Shown: positions 53,695 to 64,000 of the stretch, piece after piece
Position numbering within the stretch: the first letter of the stretch is position 1
Layout of the letters: each line of letters begins with the position of its first letter
Source: Puccinia triticina
Lineage: Eukaryota; Basidiomycota; Pucciniomycetes; Pucciniales; Pucciniaceae
Direction: 5' to 3'
NCBI RefSeq assembly: GCF_026914185.1
Contig: NC_070566.1
Span: 4,836,001 to 4,900,000, forward strand
Length of the DNA: 64,000 nt
Made by a program: the position numbers and the translations under genes
The notes under the pieces: model-generated
What the model saw: only the letters and a program-made list of their open reading frames with translations
What the model was told of the DNA's origin: nothing
Databases searched by the model: none

Positions 53695-54132
53695 GATTCC
53701 AAGGCAATCGTGTTCTGGATTCTAATTCAAATGATGACGCAAACCAAAAAGAACTCAGTTTCTTAATATTCAACTGGAGACTGGAAATTTGCAGAGAACT
53801 CAACATATGTGTTCAGTCGTTACCAGGGATGGTCATGAATGATGGAGGAAAGTCCGTTTGATTGATTTGAGCGAGGTCGGTTTTGTATAACGTTGAGTGT
53901 ATAGGCCGGCCGGCAAGCATGAGATCCCCGGCGCGAGACGGGGGTTTGCACCGAGAAGGCTCACAACGGGAGAGGCACCTTTGCCGACGGCCGGCTGCAA
54001 GCATGCATGGACTTGAGATTTTACTGAAATATATGATTACATATTTCTGTAAGTAGCCTTGTGTAAATATTTACATACACACAGTCTTGCGGTCGACTCC
54101 TATGGAAGGTAGTGCGACTTGGCCATCGCACA
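53695..54132. promoter_or_regulatory. 5' region of the KDZ transposase gene
   Basis: 438 bp between the transposase ATG and the right TIR, so it holds the minus-strand promoter. It includes a GC-rich patch with ggccggccgg and gacggccggc near 53910-53995. Confidence 0.45.
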
Positions 54133-54250
54133 GGGGTGAGGTAGCGCGCGTCTGAGTGAGGTTGCGTGAAGCCGCATTTCAGCTACTCAGTAGCCTCTGT
54201 ATTTTTCTGAGCCTGGCTACTGAGTAGTTGAAATCGTGTTGTCTCGGGTG
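54133..54250 (-). repeat. Right terminal inverted repeat of the KDZ element
   Basis: Reverse complement of 45047-45164 with one mismatch; carries the same ctactcagtagc hairpin pair. Confidence 0.95.
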
Positions 54251-54258
54251 ATGTTTGT
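54251..54258. repeat. Right TSD of the KDZ transposon
   Basis: ATGTTTGT directly after GTCTCGGGTG; identical to 45039-45046. Confidence 0.96.
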
Positions 54259-55625
54259 ACATTGTAGTAACCACGGCCGGCAAATCTCGGCAAATCGGGG
54301 CGGTATCAGCCTGTATCGGTACTATCGAGTATCGAGCAAAAAAAAATGCAGCCGCAATAGGCCACAATGTCTCATATAGACATGGGGTGTTGTGCAGGAA
54401 ACAGGCCAGAGCCTTATATCGGCAGCTACATGACCCAATTTGAATGAAAAGAAGCGCACTCCGGACTGGCAACCTCAACAGGCCAATGGTTGAACTTTAA
54501 AAAATGAAAAGAGTGAAAAAAGTCTGATACAAGCTGATCTTCCTGGGGCTCTCAGGCCGGATACTGCAAAAGGGGTTGTACACCGCGGGGCGAATCCGAA
54601 AAGGCCTTGGTGCCAAAGTGGCCCAGTCGCCTCTGTGGCGCGCTTTCACCATGCTCCCCGCAGGCGCCCGTTATGCGCCGGCCACACGCCCGCTGTGCGC
54701 CGGCTCCACGCCCACTATACCTTCACGTGGTGTGAGGGGTGACACCTCAGAGCATTCACATTTATTTGCTAGATTTTCAGGTCAAGCCATCTGATCCCCA
54801 TTTGGGCTTAGAAGTTAGAAATTCAACAGGTCTGCTAACCACTATGCTATAGCATAGTTTAGCTATCCATCCATTCTACCTAGGTGCCTAGGGAGGACCC
54901 TCTGGCGCGGCCCCGGCCTCGTCTCATGACTGCGGCGCAGCGTGCGCTTTCTCCCGCGCGGGGAAGTGCGTGCCTCTACTATCGTTATACTGGACACTGC
55001 TCACGTGTTCGGCACTATAGGTGCCTAGAGAGCCCCGGAAGCTGAGTACCGGCTTCCCAAGGCTCCCACGTGTGGGTCGGGGGAAGGAGGTGATCCCCGA
55101 TCCACTTTTCCTGCCTCTCCTCCGGGCCGTGCCTCGGCCATGGATCCCGGGAGGGGATTCCCAGGCCGGGCAGTGCACGTGAGGGAGGGAGGATCGCGGA
55201 GCGGGCCTTCCGGGAGCAGGCACACACCCAGGGGTGTGAGGGCCAGGCGCTAGACCCCACGCCTGGGTGTGCATGTCTTAACTTAGTAGGGTGGGTGGGA
55301 GGTAAAAGAAATTAACTCTTTTGCGGTTCTCGCAATGCAGAGTCTCGGTAGGGGTAGGAGAGTTGGTGGAGAGAGCGGAGAGGATACCGGAGGGAGCTCT
55401 GGGGGGAGATCGGATAGGTCTCTGGACTTTTGAGCGACCTCTCAGGGATGGTTTCCTCGCCTCGTCGGCTCCTCCAGCCCTGTGTCTCGTTGGGCTGTCC
55501 TTGTATGAAGTACAGGTCAGCCCGGCCGCATGGGATCGCGCCCGGATCTGACACTCTACAGGGCTCAGGCTTGGACGGTCCCATGGACTCCGCCTACCTC
55601 CCGCTGCACTCCCAATAAACAACAT
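54259..55625. other. Repeat-like GC-rich sequence, no gene seen
   Basis: From 54880 to 55620 the sequence is GC-rich with open frames on both strands that overlap each other and resemble no protein. On the minus strand at about 54815-54840 tagtggttagcagacc resembles a Pol III A-box, so an old tRNA-derived SINE may be present. Confidence 0.35.
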
Positions 55626-55628
55626 TAA

Positions 55629-56832
55629 GGCCCCAATTATAAACAGAATTTTGAGATTATTTTGAGATTATTTTGAAATCGTTTTGAAATCAAAACCAAC
55701 TTTGTTTTGAGTTCTTTTCATTTCAAAATAATCCCAAATCTCTTCAAACACACCCAGGAGGGGTGTTCGAGATTCCAGAATCTCCAAATTTGAGGAATCA
55801 AAATTTTGAACAGGCAGTATGCCTGTATGGTCGCCAGGCCACTGGTGCCTTAGACCCCCCCCCAGGACCCCGGAAAGCCCCGACCAAGCCGCCTCATGTA
55901 ATTTTTGCTGATTTTGGGTTTTGGATACGTGGGGAAATTGGGTTTTTCCCCATTGAACTCAGTTTGGATACGTAGCACATGAGGAGGATTTTTTGGGAGA
56001 AAGCCCCAACGGGGCAAAATTAGACACAAAAAAGCCTTTTTTTGGCCGGGAATTGAACCCAAGACCTACATTGTTGGTTTTTCTTTCCAGGCAAGCCCAA
56101 AATATACCAACTACATTAGGAACATCTTGGAAAAATCAACCAATTTAGATACTTAGCCGGTGATTTACATGAGGAGCATTTTGCAAAAAAATGTCCCCTG
56201 GATACGTGTTACATGAGGCGGCTTGGTAGGGGCTCTCTGGGGTCCTCCCCCCCCCCCCCCCCATTTAATGGCTGTATTGGGTCGGCGGAGTTTGCCGGGC
56301 GGGGGTCGGCCGGCACATGAAAAAAATTACTGCTGCAGTGCCAATATACCCGATTGCCTCAACGTTCCACGATTGGATCGCAGTCACTACAAAAATCCCG
56401 ATGGCCTACCGTTACAAACAGCTGCAGGAAAACCAAATTCCCCAGAAAACCCGGGACCACCAGGGGCAATATGATCCTGACCTTGGCAGCGGAGGCACGG
56501 GAAAAAACGCTTGGCTTTGATCTCGGCGCTGATGATCCGAATGTCCATGGAGGCGGCCGCGCAGGAAATGTCACACCATTCAGCCAAGGCTGAACAGGCA
56601 AGCTGTATTCTATCCAGCTTGCCTGTGTCACAGACATCTTGCCCCTGCCTGCCCACTCCGGCAGGCTACTTGCTCAGGGATGCACAAATGTTTATATGTG
56701 CACCCTGTTGTTTGAAGCTTTTCCAAGAGAATTTCAAAATCAAAAATCTTTCATCTTGATTTCACTTTTGTTTTGAAATTCTTTTCAAATACTTTCAAAA
56801 TAAAACTTGAAAATTGGTTTATAATTGGGGCC
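55629..56832. mobile_element. PIF/Harbinger-like non-autonomous element, 1,204 bp, TSD TAA
   Basis: Ends GGCCCCAATTATAAAC and the inverted GTTTATAATTGGGGCC, flanked by TAA at 55626-55628 and 56833-56835, the 3-bp target typical of PIF/Harbinger. Subterminal arms carry inverted attttgaaatc-type motifs (about 55640-55700 and 56725-56800). No transposase. The interior includes a poly-C run (about 56248-56262) and a tRNA-like B-box sequence (about 56046-56065). Confidence 0.83.
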
Positions 56833-56835
56833 TAA

Positions 56836-57262
56836 ATACAATTCTTGGTTTTTTTTTTCTCATCATTACCCAACATCCAGAATCCTTGGCATAGAGATGC
56901 AACAAGTAGACCCAGGTCCCGCGGCGGGTCCGGGTACCGCCTGTTTTTTTGCCCAAAAACCCAGACCTGGACCTGGACACGCCTGAAGCCAGGGGCGGGT
57001 ATGTAAGCCCCCATCCCTGGATTCTTACAAGAACCTTTCACAAGAGTTGTCACAGTATTACATAAGCTAAACAAGTACTTAGTCTCCTCCTGCTCTTTCC
57101 CTAGTCCGGCAGAGAGCTTCACTCTCTCCCAGCCAGGTAAGCTACTTTCCATTCTTCTCATTCTCTTAGTTGTTCTAGTTATACTTACCCTAGAGAGAGC
57201 TTCACTCTCCCCGGCTAGATACCTGCAATACAGCCCCTATGTTGGTACTAGACGGTTTCTTA
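56836..57262. other. Spacer, no gene seen
   Basis: Contains two similar agagagcttcactctc segments (about 57110 and 57192). No coding frame recognised. Confidence 0.35.
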
Positions 57263-58623
57263 GGGCCCGTTTGGCCGCGCGGGGGCCAAAATCTCAATCT
57301 TGCGAGATCAGAATGTGCCCATGGGCAGATTCTGATCTTGCCCAATGACAGCCAGGCAGCCGAACATTCCCGGAATCTGGATCTGTGACACTGAGATCCA
57401 GATTCTACTGATCAAGGGTGTTTGGCTGCACAACTAGATATGCATGTACACCGGCCCCCTCTCACCCTCTTGATGGCCGGCCGAACAGGTCATCAAGACA
57501 AATACACATCCTCTTGATGGCTGATTAAACCGGCCATCAAGAGGAGGACACAACCTCTCAATAGCCAATTGAACTGGCCATTGAGAGGAGTGCACACCCT
57601 CTCAATGGCTGATTGAATTCCGGCCGTCGAGAGGATATTGTGTTTTGAATAATTTTTGGACATTTGGGTAATCCCCCCCTCCATCACAAAAACACCAACT
57701 TCACTTGATGTACACCAAAAATGGGGTTCACTCACAGATTCTACTCATATCCAGCTACCAGTGCCTCCCAGACCCCATAAGTGTAGTTTTTGGAGTTTCC
57801 GGTGCAGAACTGATTTTGGAAAAGTGTCCAAGCTTTTTTCAAAACACAATATGTATTCCTCTCAATGGCTGGTCCGATTGGCCATCGAGAGGATGTGTAT
57901 TCCTCTCGATGACCGGTTCAACCGGCCATTGAGAGGTTGTGCACTCATTGGCCATCGAGAGGATGTGTATAATCCTCTCAATGACCGGTTCAACCGGCCA
58001 TCGAGAGGGTGTGCACTCCTCTCGATGGCCGGTTTGATTGGCTATCAAGAGGTGTATTCCTCTCAATGACCAGTTCAACCGGCCATTGAGAGGGTGTGTC
58101 CTCCTCTCAATGGCCGGTTCAATCAGCCATCAAGAGGAGGTGGTGACATGATACATAGTTGCCCGTTCCAAAGTGCTTGTCAAGGGCCTGCTTGCAGTGA
58201 ATCGGGTTAGGCTGGGAGGTGTGTTGACTGAGGATCATCGGGAACAAGCCGTTGGCCATCAAGGTGAGAGGGGTTGTTGGGTGTAGTACATATTGTGGTG
58301 GGTGTTTTTGAAGTCCCTTGTGTGTGTCAAGAGAGTTGAGATTCTGTTTCAGGTCTTGAGATTCAGCAAAATAGCTATATCTCAGTGCAATCTCTCTTTG
58401 GTGGCTGACAAGATCGCCAATCAGAGATTTTTCCCAGATATTTTGGCAGCCAAACGGTTTTTTGGAATCTCACAAAAATCTCATTTGACAAGATTCGGAA
58501 TCTCGTCAGAATCTCACTTTTGCGGGGGACCGCGAGTTCAGATTGAGATTCTGCCGCACTTAGGCTTTTGCCTTGTCTTTTGTGCCCCTCAATGACGACC
58601 AGTGAAGGACTCAAACGGAGTCC
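57263..58623. mobile_element. Candidate Harbinger-like element, about 1.36 kb, carrying a palindrome array
   Basis: The left end GGGCCCGTTTGGCC and the inverted right end GGACTCCGTTTGAG are imperfectly matched; flanks are TTA on both sides (57260-57262 and 58624-58626). Inside both ends, agattctgatct/gagattctg motifs occur in opposite orientation. The core is filled by about ten palindromic units. No transposase. The terminal match is weak, so the edges are provisional. Confidence 0.55.
57466..58135. repeat. Array of about 44-bp units, each a palindrome of about 35 bp
   Basis: Each unit reads cctctcaatggccggttcaa followed by its near-complement ccggccattgagagg, then a short spacer such as gtgtgcact. 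About three units lie at 57466-57636 and six or seven at 57857-58135, separated by 220 bp of unique sequence. Paired substitutions keep arms complementary in several units. The same unit occurs at 61240-61485 in another element. Confidence 0.9.
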
Positions 58624-58626
58624 TTA

Positions 58627-61050
58627 CAGGGTACACCACGGGTGAAGATTCAAAGTTTCCATCCAGAAAATTTACTGGATGGTACAAAAACCCAAAAACC
58701 AATTGGAATCATTCCGGTATGGTCGAAGGACCAAAAACAAATTGGAATGCTTCCGGTATGGTCAGAGGACCGGAACCATTCTGATCACAATTTGGGTTAA
58801 ACCCAAACCCAAAGAAAAGCATCCAAAATGGAACAAAGTCAAAATTGATTAGACTTCATTCCAGGAAACAGACCATTCCAGTTTTTTTCCTGGATTTTCC
58901 CTGGAATATTTTCAAATATGGCTGACCATGCCTCACAGAAGCATGGTCATATACATAAAACAAAACCAACATCCCACAGTGTGTCTAGGGCAGTTGGCAA
59001 GGAGCTTGGGTGGGGTTGATCAGCAAGATGTTGCATGTTCAAGCCCCCCCTTTTGTCTACCTAATTTGCCCAAACCTTGTTTTGAGCCTTCCAAAACCTG
59101 CAAAAGCCCGTAACCATTCCAAATTGCACACAAAAGCAATTCGGAAGTGCGTTGGGAATCCGAAATGATTACGGATTGCCTTGCAGTAGGGTTCCTGGAA
59201 TTTTCCAGTGGAAACGCCGACCGTCTGGCGACGGTCCCCCCTTGCAGGCAGACCAACCAAAATGATATTGGCTGGCAATCGAAATAATTTCGTTGGGCTT
59301 CGCCCGTGGTGTACCCTGGTATTTTTTGCGGGTACCCGACGTTACCCGCTGATTAAGCAGTGGCCTCCGCGACGACTGCGGCGCCGAGGGCATGACCAGC
59401 GACCTGGCGTGGTCCCCCTGGAGCGCCAGCTGGGCCTGTTTGCCTTCTGCGCGGACCCAAATTCTCTGTAATCCTCCTCGGGACCCCTCCTCCCCCCACC
59501 AGGGGAGGTGGCACGGCGGGTAACAGCGGATGTAGCTGGGTACTGCCAATACATTCTGGCTGTTGCTTCTCACCTGGTACTTGCCGCGGGTTACTACTGC
59601 GCAGCTCCCCGCAGCACGTGCAGGAAGAGAGGCAAAAGGGGGGTTCCCCTCTTCTCACCTTGACCAGGGAAGAGAAATGAAGCTGCAATGGTTTTGTTTC
59701 TATTCCGGCAAACAAAAGAGTGTAGGGTTCAGGTGCAAGCCTGCCCCTACCAAAACAAGGGTGGGTGGGAGGTGTTTTTGAAAATGTGAGAGCAACTCGG
59801 AAGTGAGGATGGCTCTGGTGATCTGGGGGGGGGGGGGGGGGGGGGGGGAGGGAGAAGTTTGTTGCAAGGACTTTCCAACTCCCTCAACAAGGGGGTATTC
59901 CTATATGAATCCCACAAGGCCTGGCTGTGACCGCATACACATGACACAAGAGCCAAAGCCTGGACCCTGTCTGGATCACCTCAGGTTCCTATCTCAATTA
60001 GCCGCCGCCATGGACAGGGGCGAACTTGCTGGTTCCCTGCTTGATCCCCTGCAAAACAAAAAAAAAAAACAAGAAAAACCCACACCCGGACCCGTACTTG
60101 GAACCTGCAACGCAGGTACCCACACCCCTGATGAGTACCCACAACGGGTACCTGTATTACATCTCTACAGGCTTGACACTTTTTTTTTTTTGTTTTTTTT
60201 GAAAAATGGTAATCTGGCTACACCCTTCTTACCACAAAGGAGATATATGACAATTGATCACAAAAGAAAAAGAAAAGATCAATTTGTTGAAACTTCACTC
60301 ATGGCCCTTCCTTAATTCTTTCCTTCTGCCTTAATCCCCTTGGATCACAATCTTAGCTGAAGTATTTCCCTGATCTTATTTCCTTCTCAAATCTTGTTTT
60401 CTCTATTATCTTATGGTATGCTTGTTATATTGTGTTCATGTAGGCCTCTAACCTTGTATGTTGTTTCCTTGGCTAGATTGTTGACTTTCCCTACACCTGT
60501 TATCATCTTGTGTGATTTGATTGTGACAGGTCTGATATTTTTGATAGCTTTCCCTGAGTTTCTATTAGGTTCTTTTCCCTTCCATTCATATTTATTGTCC
60601 TTGCAACAAAAATTTGATCTCATGTATTTAGTTATTTAATTTAGCTTAATACATGAAATTGAAATCAACCCTTATTGCTTCTCTCTCATTTTTCCACTCT
60701 GCAAATCCTTGAGCCGCATCTTGTGATCACAACATCCTCACTGCTCTTCCTGTCTTGAGCTTCTACACCCAACACTCATCTTGTTCTCAGTTTGTGTGTT
60801 AATCTTCAGAAGGTTAAAATTCAACACAATTCAATGATTGCTTGCCAAACAAGGATGTGCAGTCAGGGCGTCTTGAAGAGCTACATTTTGCTGTTCATCC
60901 AACCCAAACTCAGAAGGAGTACATAAACTTGTGATTTTACAATGATTCTTATAAAATCACAGTTTGAACTTTTTTTAAACTGGGACAAGCAGATCAAGCA
61001 GCCTGGGCATGCCAAAAAAAGTCATATCAGGACAAAAACCATTATAAAAA
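58627..61050. other. Intergenic and repeat-like sequence, no gene seen
   Basis: Includes a duplicated segment (ttggaat...ttccggtatggtc, about 58700-58770), a tRNA-like A/B-box pair (gggcagttggca near 58990, gttcaagccccc near 59037), a 24-G run (59825-59848), and T-rich sequence from 60300 to 60830. No supported gene. Confidence 0.4.
59825..59848 (+). repeat. Run of 24 guanines
   Basis: Uninterrupted G tract; could form a G-quadruplex and is prone to length error in assembly. Confidence 0.95.
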
Positions 61051-61636
61051 TAGATTTACTTTGCACACGGAGGGAAACTTGTTGTGCACAGGAATGTTTG
61101 TTGGTTCAACGTCACTTGACGCCAGGCCCCCCTCCGTACACACCACCGTCTCCCCCCAATAAACTATCTGCACACGGGGGATGCCCACAGGTGGCCGGGT
61201 TGAGAAACACTGGCCATCCAGACACTCTTTATGGCCAGTCATTCTGGTCATCAAGAGAACACATTCCTCTTGATGACCGGAATAGATCTAAGTGGTCATC
61301 AAGAGGACACATCACTCTTGATGTCCTCTGGATGACCGGTATATGCTGGTCATCAAGAGGGATTTGTCCTCTCAATAACCGGTAATCAAGAGGGTGGTGT
61401 CCTCTCAATGACCAGTCATCAAGAGGGTGGTGTCCTCTCAATGACTGGTCATCAAGAGGGTGGTGTCCTCCGGATGGCCGGTGTTTCTCAACCCGGCCAC
61501 CTGTAGGAACCCCCTGTTTGCAGATAGTTTATTGGGAGCCAGTGGCGCACACCGTGTCACGGAGGGGGGGCCTGACATTGAGCCAACCAAAATTCCTGTG
61601 CACAACAAGTTTCCCTCTGTGTGAAAAGTAAATCTG
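61051..61636. mobile_element. Foldback element 3, 586 bp, hAT-like TSD, palindrome-array core
   Basis: Inverted arms of about 180 bp: the left YAGATTTACTTTGCACAC end, then cggagggaaacttgttgtgc, caggcccccctccg and aataaactatctgc. All recur inverted on the right. The flanking 8-mers TATAAAAA (61043-61050) and TACAAAAA (61637-61644) agree at 7 of 8. The core (61240-61485) is an array of the palindromic unit shared with 57466-58135. No transposase. Confidence 0.82.
61240..61485. repeat. Second array of the palindromic CCTCTCAATGACCGG unit
   Basis: About six diverged units such as cctctcaatgaccagtcatc followed by aagagggtggtgt; the last few copies are nearly identical 34-bp repeats. Confidence 0.87.
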
Positions 61637-62630
61637 TACAAAAATAATGAGCAGTGATAAAGAATACTACCTAACACCAACCATTATCAATGTAGCATAA
61701 CCCCTTCCTTTACTACGCTCAGGCATTATTGGTTTTAGTTACAGCTAATCTTAATCCTTGGCCTGTATTGTAACAGGCTAATTTTTTTACTGTGTTACTC
61801 ATGTCACGTTACTACTAACACATTAAATTCTTTATAACAAGATAAAGAGTCTGATATCTACCTTTCTGCGCCGGCAGATATTGTAACAGAATCTAAAAGA
61901 AATGCCTCCCACAAAAGGTGTACCATAACACGCATGTATTAATGTTATTTGTAACAATAAAAGACCCAAAATCCATACAGTACTGTTACATTACCAATAA
62001 ATGTATTGTATATACCCACTGTTGCTAATAACAAAACAATAACAAGAAGCAGGCCTTCATTGTCTGTGAAGCAAATTGGTTGGATGTGAATAAAAAGAAG
62101 CTAGGGTGTGAGAAAGGCAAAATAGAGGGTATTCTGCCCAGATTGAAAAACTCATCATGCAGGAATTTTGAAATAAGGCATAGGCCTCCACTGGTGTGGA
62201 GAGCTCCGCTGCTCAGGAGTCATACCTGCTCCCCACCTGTGCAGGCCTAGTTCAGCTCAAGGTTGCGGGTCTGTTGGGTTGGGCCAACATTAAAAATTTC
62301 TCCCAAAAGCGAACCCAAACCCCTGAACCTGGCCGGGTTCAGGCGGCCCATTGGCAGGCTGGCACAATTGCCACCCCTACAGGAGTGTGCCAATGTTATG
62401 AATGTGGCATCCAGAAATCTGTCCATATCCGCAGGTTTGGGAACATTGGATCTCAGATATCTGGCATGATCCGCGGACCGTTTCCAGATATTCCAGATTT
62501 TCTACCAGATGTCCCGCGCGGATATCTGACTAAGGTTTGAAGTGCATGATTGCTTCCAGGCAGACTGATCCAAGAAACCAGTTAATGAAAATCTTCTGCA
62601 GTTGAGAAGCTGAAAGATGGACCAAACTCA
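61637..62630. other. AT-rich spacer, no gene seen
   Basis: Rich in gtaacaxtaa-like simple motifs from 61760 to 62030. No supported gene. Confidence 0.35.
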
Positions 62631-62682
62631 ACTAAGTCCCTCTTGAGGGATGCCAAAGGCCTCCCTCTGGGAGGGACTTATG
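62631..62682. repeat. Small palindromic element, TAAGTCCCTC family
   Basis: taagtccctcttgaggg at the left, ctgggagggacttatg at the right; centre ccaaaggcctcc. Confidence 0.65.
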
Positions 62683-64000
62683 CCTTATTGGTGAAATTTT
62701 CCTGAGAGAAATGCCAATATTCCTTACTTTTTTATGCTAAGGCCCCTGCACGGTGCCATCTTGGTGTAATCACCATCCAGATTTACACTTAGAAACATCA
62801 GATGCCTGTCCATCTCCTGCCACCTTTGTGTGCATTTTCCTCCTTCCCAAACCCAAGATACAAGGTGTGTAGTAAACAAAAACTTCTTCCTGGCAAAAAC
62901 AGTTGAAGTATAACTGTTTTTCAAATTAGCTCTCTCGGAATCTTGAGTGAACAGGCCCAAATGCATTTTCTCACGCAGTTGGTTGGCAAGGCTGGACATC
63001 AGTCCTGGATAACTGTCATTTTTATGTTGAGGCAAGTGTATGAATTTGCGCTAAAAATGATGTTTTACAGAGCTCAGGCTTGGCTCTTGCAACCCCCCAT
63101 CTTGAATGGGTTATTGTGAGCAAATAATGAGGAAATGTGATGATCTAAGAGCATCAAAAATTAGACAAGATGCTGGGCTTTCATAATATCCAGAAATCTT
63201 GATGAACTCTTTGGAGGTAAGCGCACCAGGGGAGATATGTTCCCACTCCCCAGGGAGTGCCTTACTGTAACTTTTTTCCATAACTGTGCTGGAGGCCTTT
63301 GGTGAAGAAATATTGAATAGGTATGAACAAGACTGGAAGTCAGCTTGAAATCAGTTGGAAATCATCCTGAAATAAACCATAAATTGCCAAGGAATAATCC
63401 AGAACTCATCTGGAATTCATCCAGAACTCATCCAAAATATAGGCCTTTCTTGGCTCCATGACCAGTGTGTCCCTTTCATGGGGATGTGAAAGGCGCAGTA
63501 TGTCATATTGTCCCCCTCATGTACTCACGTACATCAGGGGGACAATTGGTGTCTTAACACGAAGTTTTTACTTTTCATGTGGCTGTGAAAGGCCCATCCT
63601 GTGATATTTCCACCTCAATGTACGCGCGTACATTAGGGTGACTATTAGCAAAGTGCAAAAAAGTTCACTTGCATGTGTACATGTGGATTTTGAAAAGCAA
63701 AAAAAAAACAAAAAATCACCCAATCATTTTTGTGAAGAGGCCAGGATATGTGGCCAAACTGGGGTGGCACTGCAATCCAACCTTGACTTACCTCAGACTT
63801 TCACCCCAATACAATAGTTTTTAACCATTTTTTTAGCCAAATTCAAATTAATTACAGCATTTCCAAGAAAATGGGTTTCACTAATTTTACTGCAACATTA
63901 GCACATTCCGAAATTCTAAACCCAATAATACCAAGTTGACTTTTACTTTAATTTTGTACATGAGGGCATATAATGTGAATTACAAGAAACTCATTTTTTT
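62683..64000. other. Intergenic to window end, no gene seen
   Basis: AT-rich sequence without a supported gene; it contains the duplicated palindromic block at 63478-63660. Confidence 0.35.
63478..63660. repeat. Duplicated block with palindromic cores
   Basis: Two diverged copies of about 100 bp, each with a gctgtgaaaggc-type lead and a hairpin: ccctcatgtactcacgtaca/tcaggggg in the first and aatgtacgcgcgtacatt (a perfect 18-bp palindrome) in the second. Confidence 0.75.

Larger units (their letters stand above)
45047..54250. mobile_element. Complete KDZ (Kyakuja-Dileera-Zisupton) DNA transposon, 9,204 bp
   Basis: Perfect 8-bp target duplications (ATGTTTGT) flank 118-bp terminal inverted repeats that differ at one base. 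Two convergent genes lie inside: an HMG-like partner on the plus strand (45650-48130) and the KDZ transposase on the minus strand (50263-53694), with 2.1 kb of noncoding DNA between their 3' ends. The Zisupton branch is known to make 8-bp duplications, consistent with this. Near-identical ends and an undamaged transposase frame suggest recent movement. It lies between the GPI-protein gene and repeat-rich DNA. Confidence 0.96.

Noticed and set aside
45047..54250. TET/JBP cargo gene, as in mushroom KDZ elements
   Set aside because: The only other gene is the HMG-like partner; no HxD-type dioxygenase signature was found in any frame.
55278..55625. Overlapping open frames in GC-rich sequence at 55 kb
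   Set aside because: Frames on both strands are open at once, and none has recognisable motifs.
56040..56120. Second tRNA gene
   Set aside because: The T-arm matches, but acceptor and anticodon stems do not pair; treated as a tRNA-like relic inside the Harbinger-like element.
57466..58135. CRISPR-like array of evenly spaced repeats
   Set aside because: The units are themselves palindromes with little unique spacer, the genome is eukaryotic, and no cas genes exist; it is a satellite within a mobile element.

Overview
The window reads as nuclear DNA from a basidiomycete, most likely a rust fungus (Pucciniales, Puccinia-like). Genes carry many short introns of about 55-110 nt, and the few host genes stand as islands in dense transposon sequence. 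The repeats include an intact KDZ-family DNA transposon, an intact hAT transposon, broken Ty3/gypsy and DIRS-like retroelements, and many foldback or MITE-type elements. The species call is inference; the repeat content and gene structures are read directly.

Layout. 1-9.2 kb: a decayed Ty3/gypsy element on the minus strand, split by about 4.5 kb of foreign sequence that holds a 364-bp MITE with a perfect 8-bp target duplication. 9.6-12.2 kb: a GC-rich gene for a CENP-B-type HTH protein. 13.4-14.2 kb: a CDC24-like N-terminal fragment. 15.0-16.4 kb: a decayed hAT copy and small MITEs. 16.7-23.1 kb: a dead DIRS-like retroelement into which an intact 2,820-bp hAT element (19566-22385, TSD CTGGGTAC) has inserted. 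23-27.3 kb: repeats and small hairpin elements. 27.4 kb: an intron-containing tRNA-Pro. 27.9-30.6 kb: two minus-strand genes with signal peptides, one multi-pass membrane protein and one small cysteine-rich secreted protein. 31.2-32.7 kb: a 1,445-bp giant foldback element with a perfect 8-bp TSD. 36.6-39.1 kb: the ribosome-biogenesis gene UTP3/SAS10. 40.4-41.6 kb: an AIG1/FAR-17a-family membrane protein. 41.9-43.3 kb: a second giant foldback containing a nested MITE. 43.7-44.7 kb: a GPI-anchored secreted protein. 45,047-54,250: a complete 9,204-bp KDZ transposon. 54-64 kb: Harbinger-like and foldback elements and arrays of palindromic units, with no convincing host gene.

The strongest discovery is the KDZ element. 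It has 118-bp terminal inverted repeats differing at one base, a perfect 8-bp target duplication (ATGTTTGT), and two convergent intron-rich genes. One is an apparently intact 1001-aa KDZ transposase (8 exons, all phases consistent). The other is a 718-aa partner with GGGQQF-type repeats and an HMG-box-like segment. The second theme is foldback elements whose loops or cores carry tandem minisatellites, including palindromic units shared by two separate elements.
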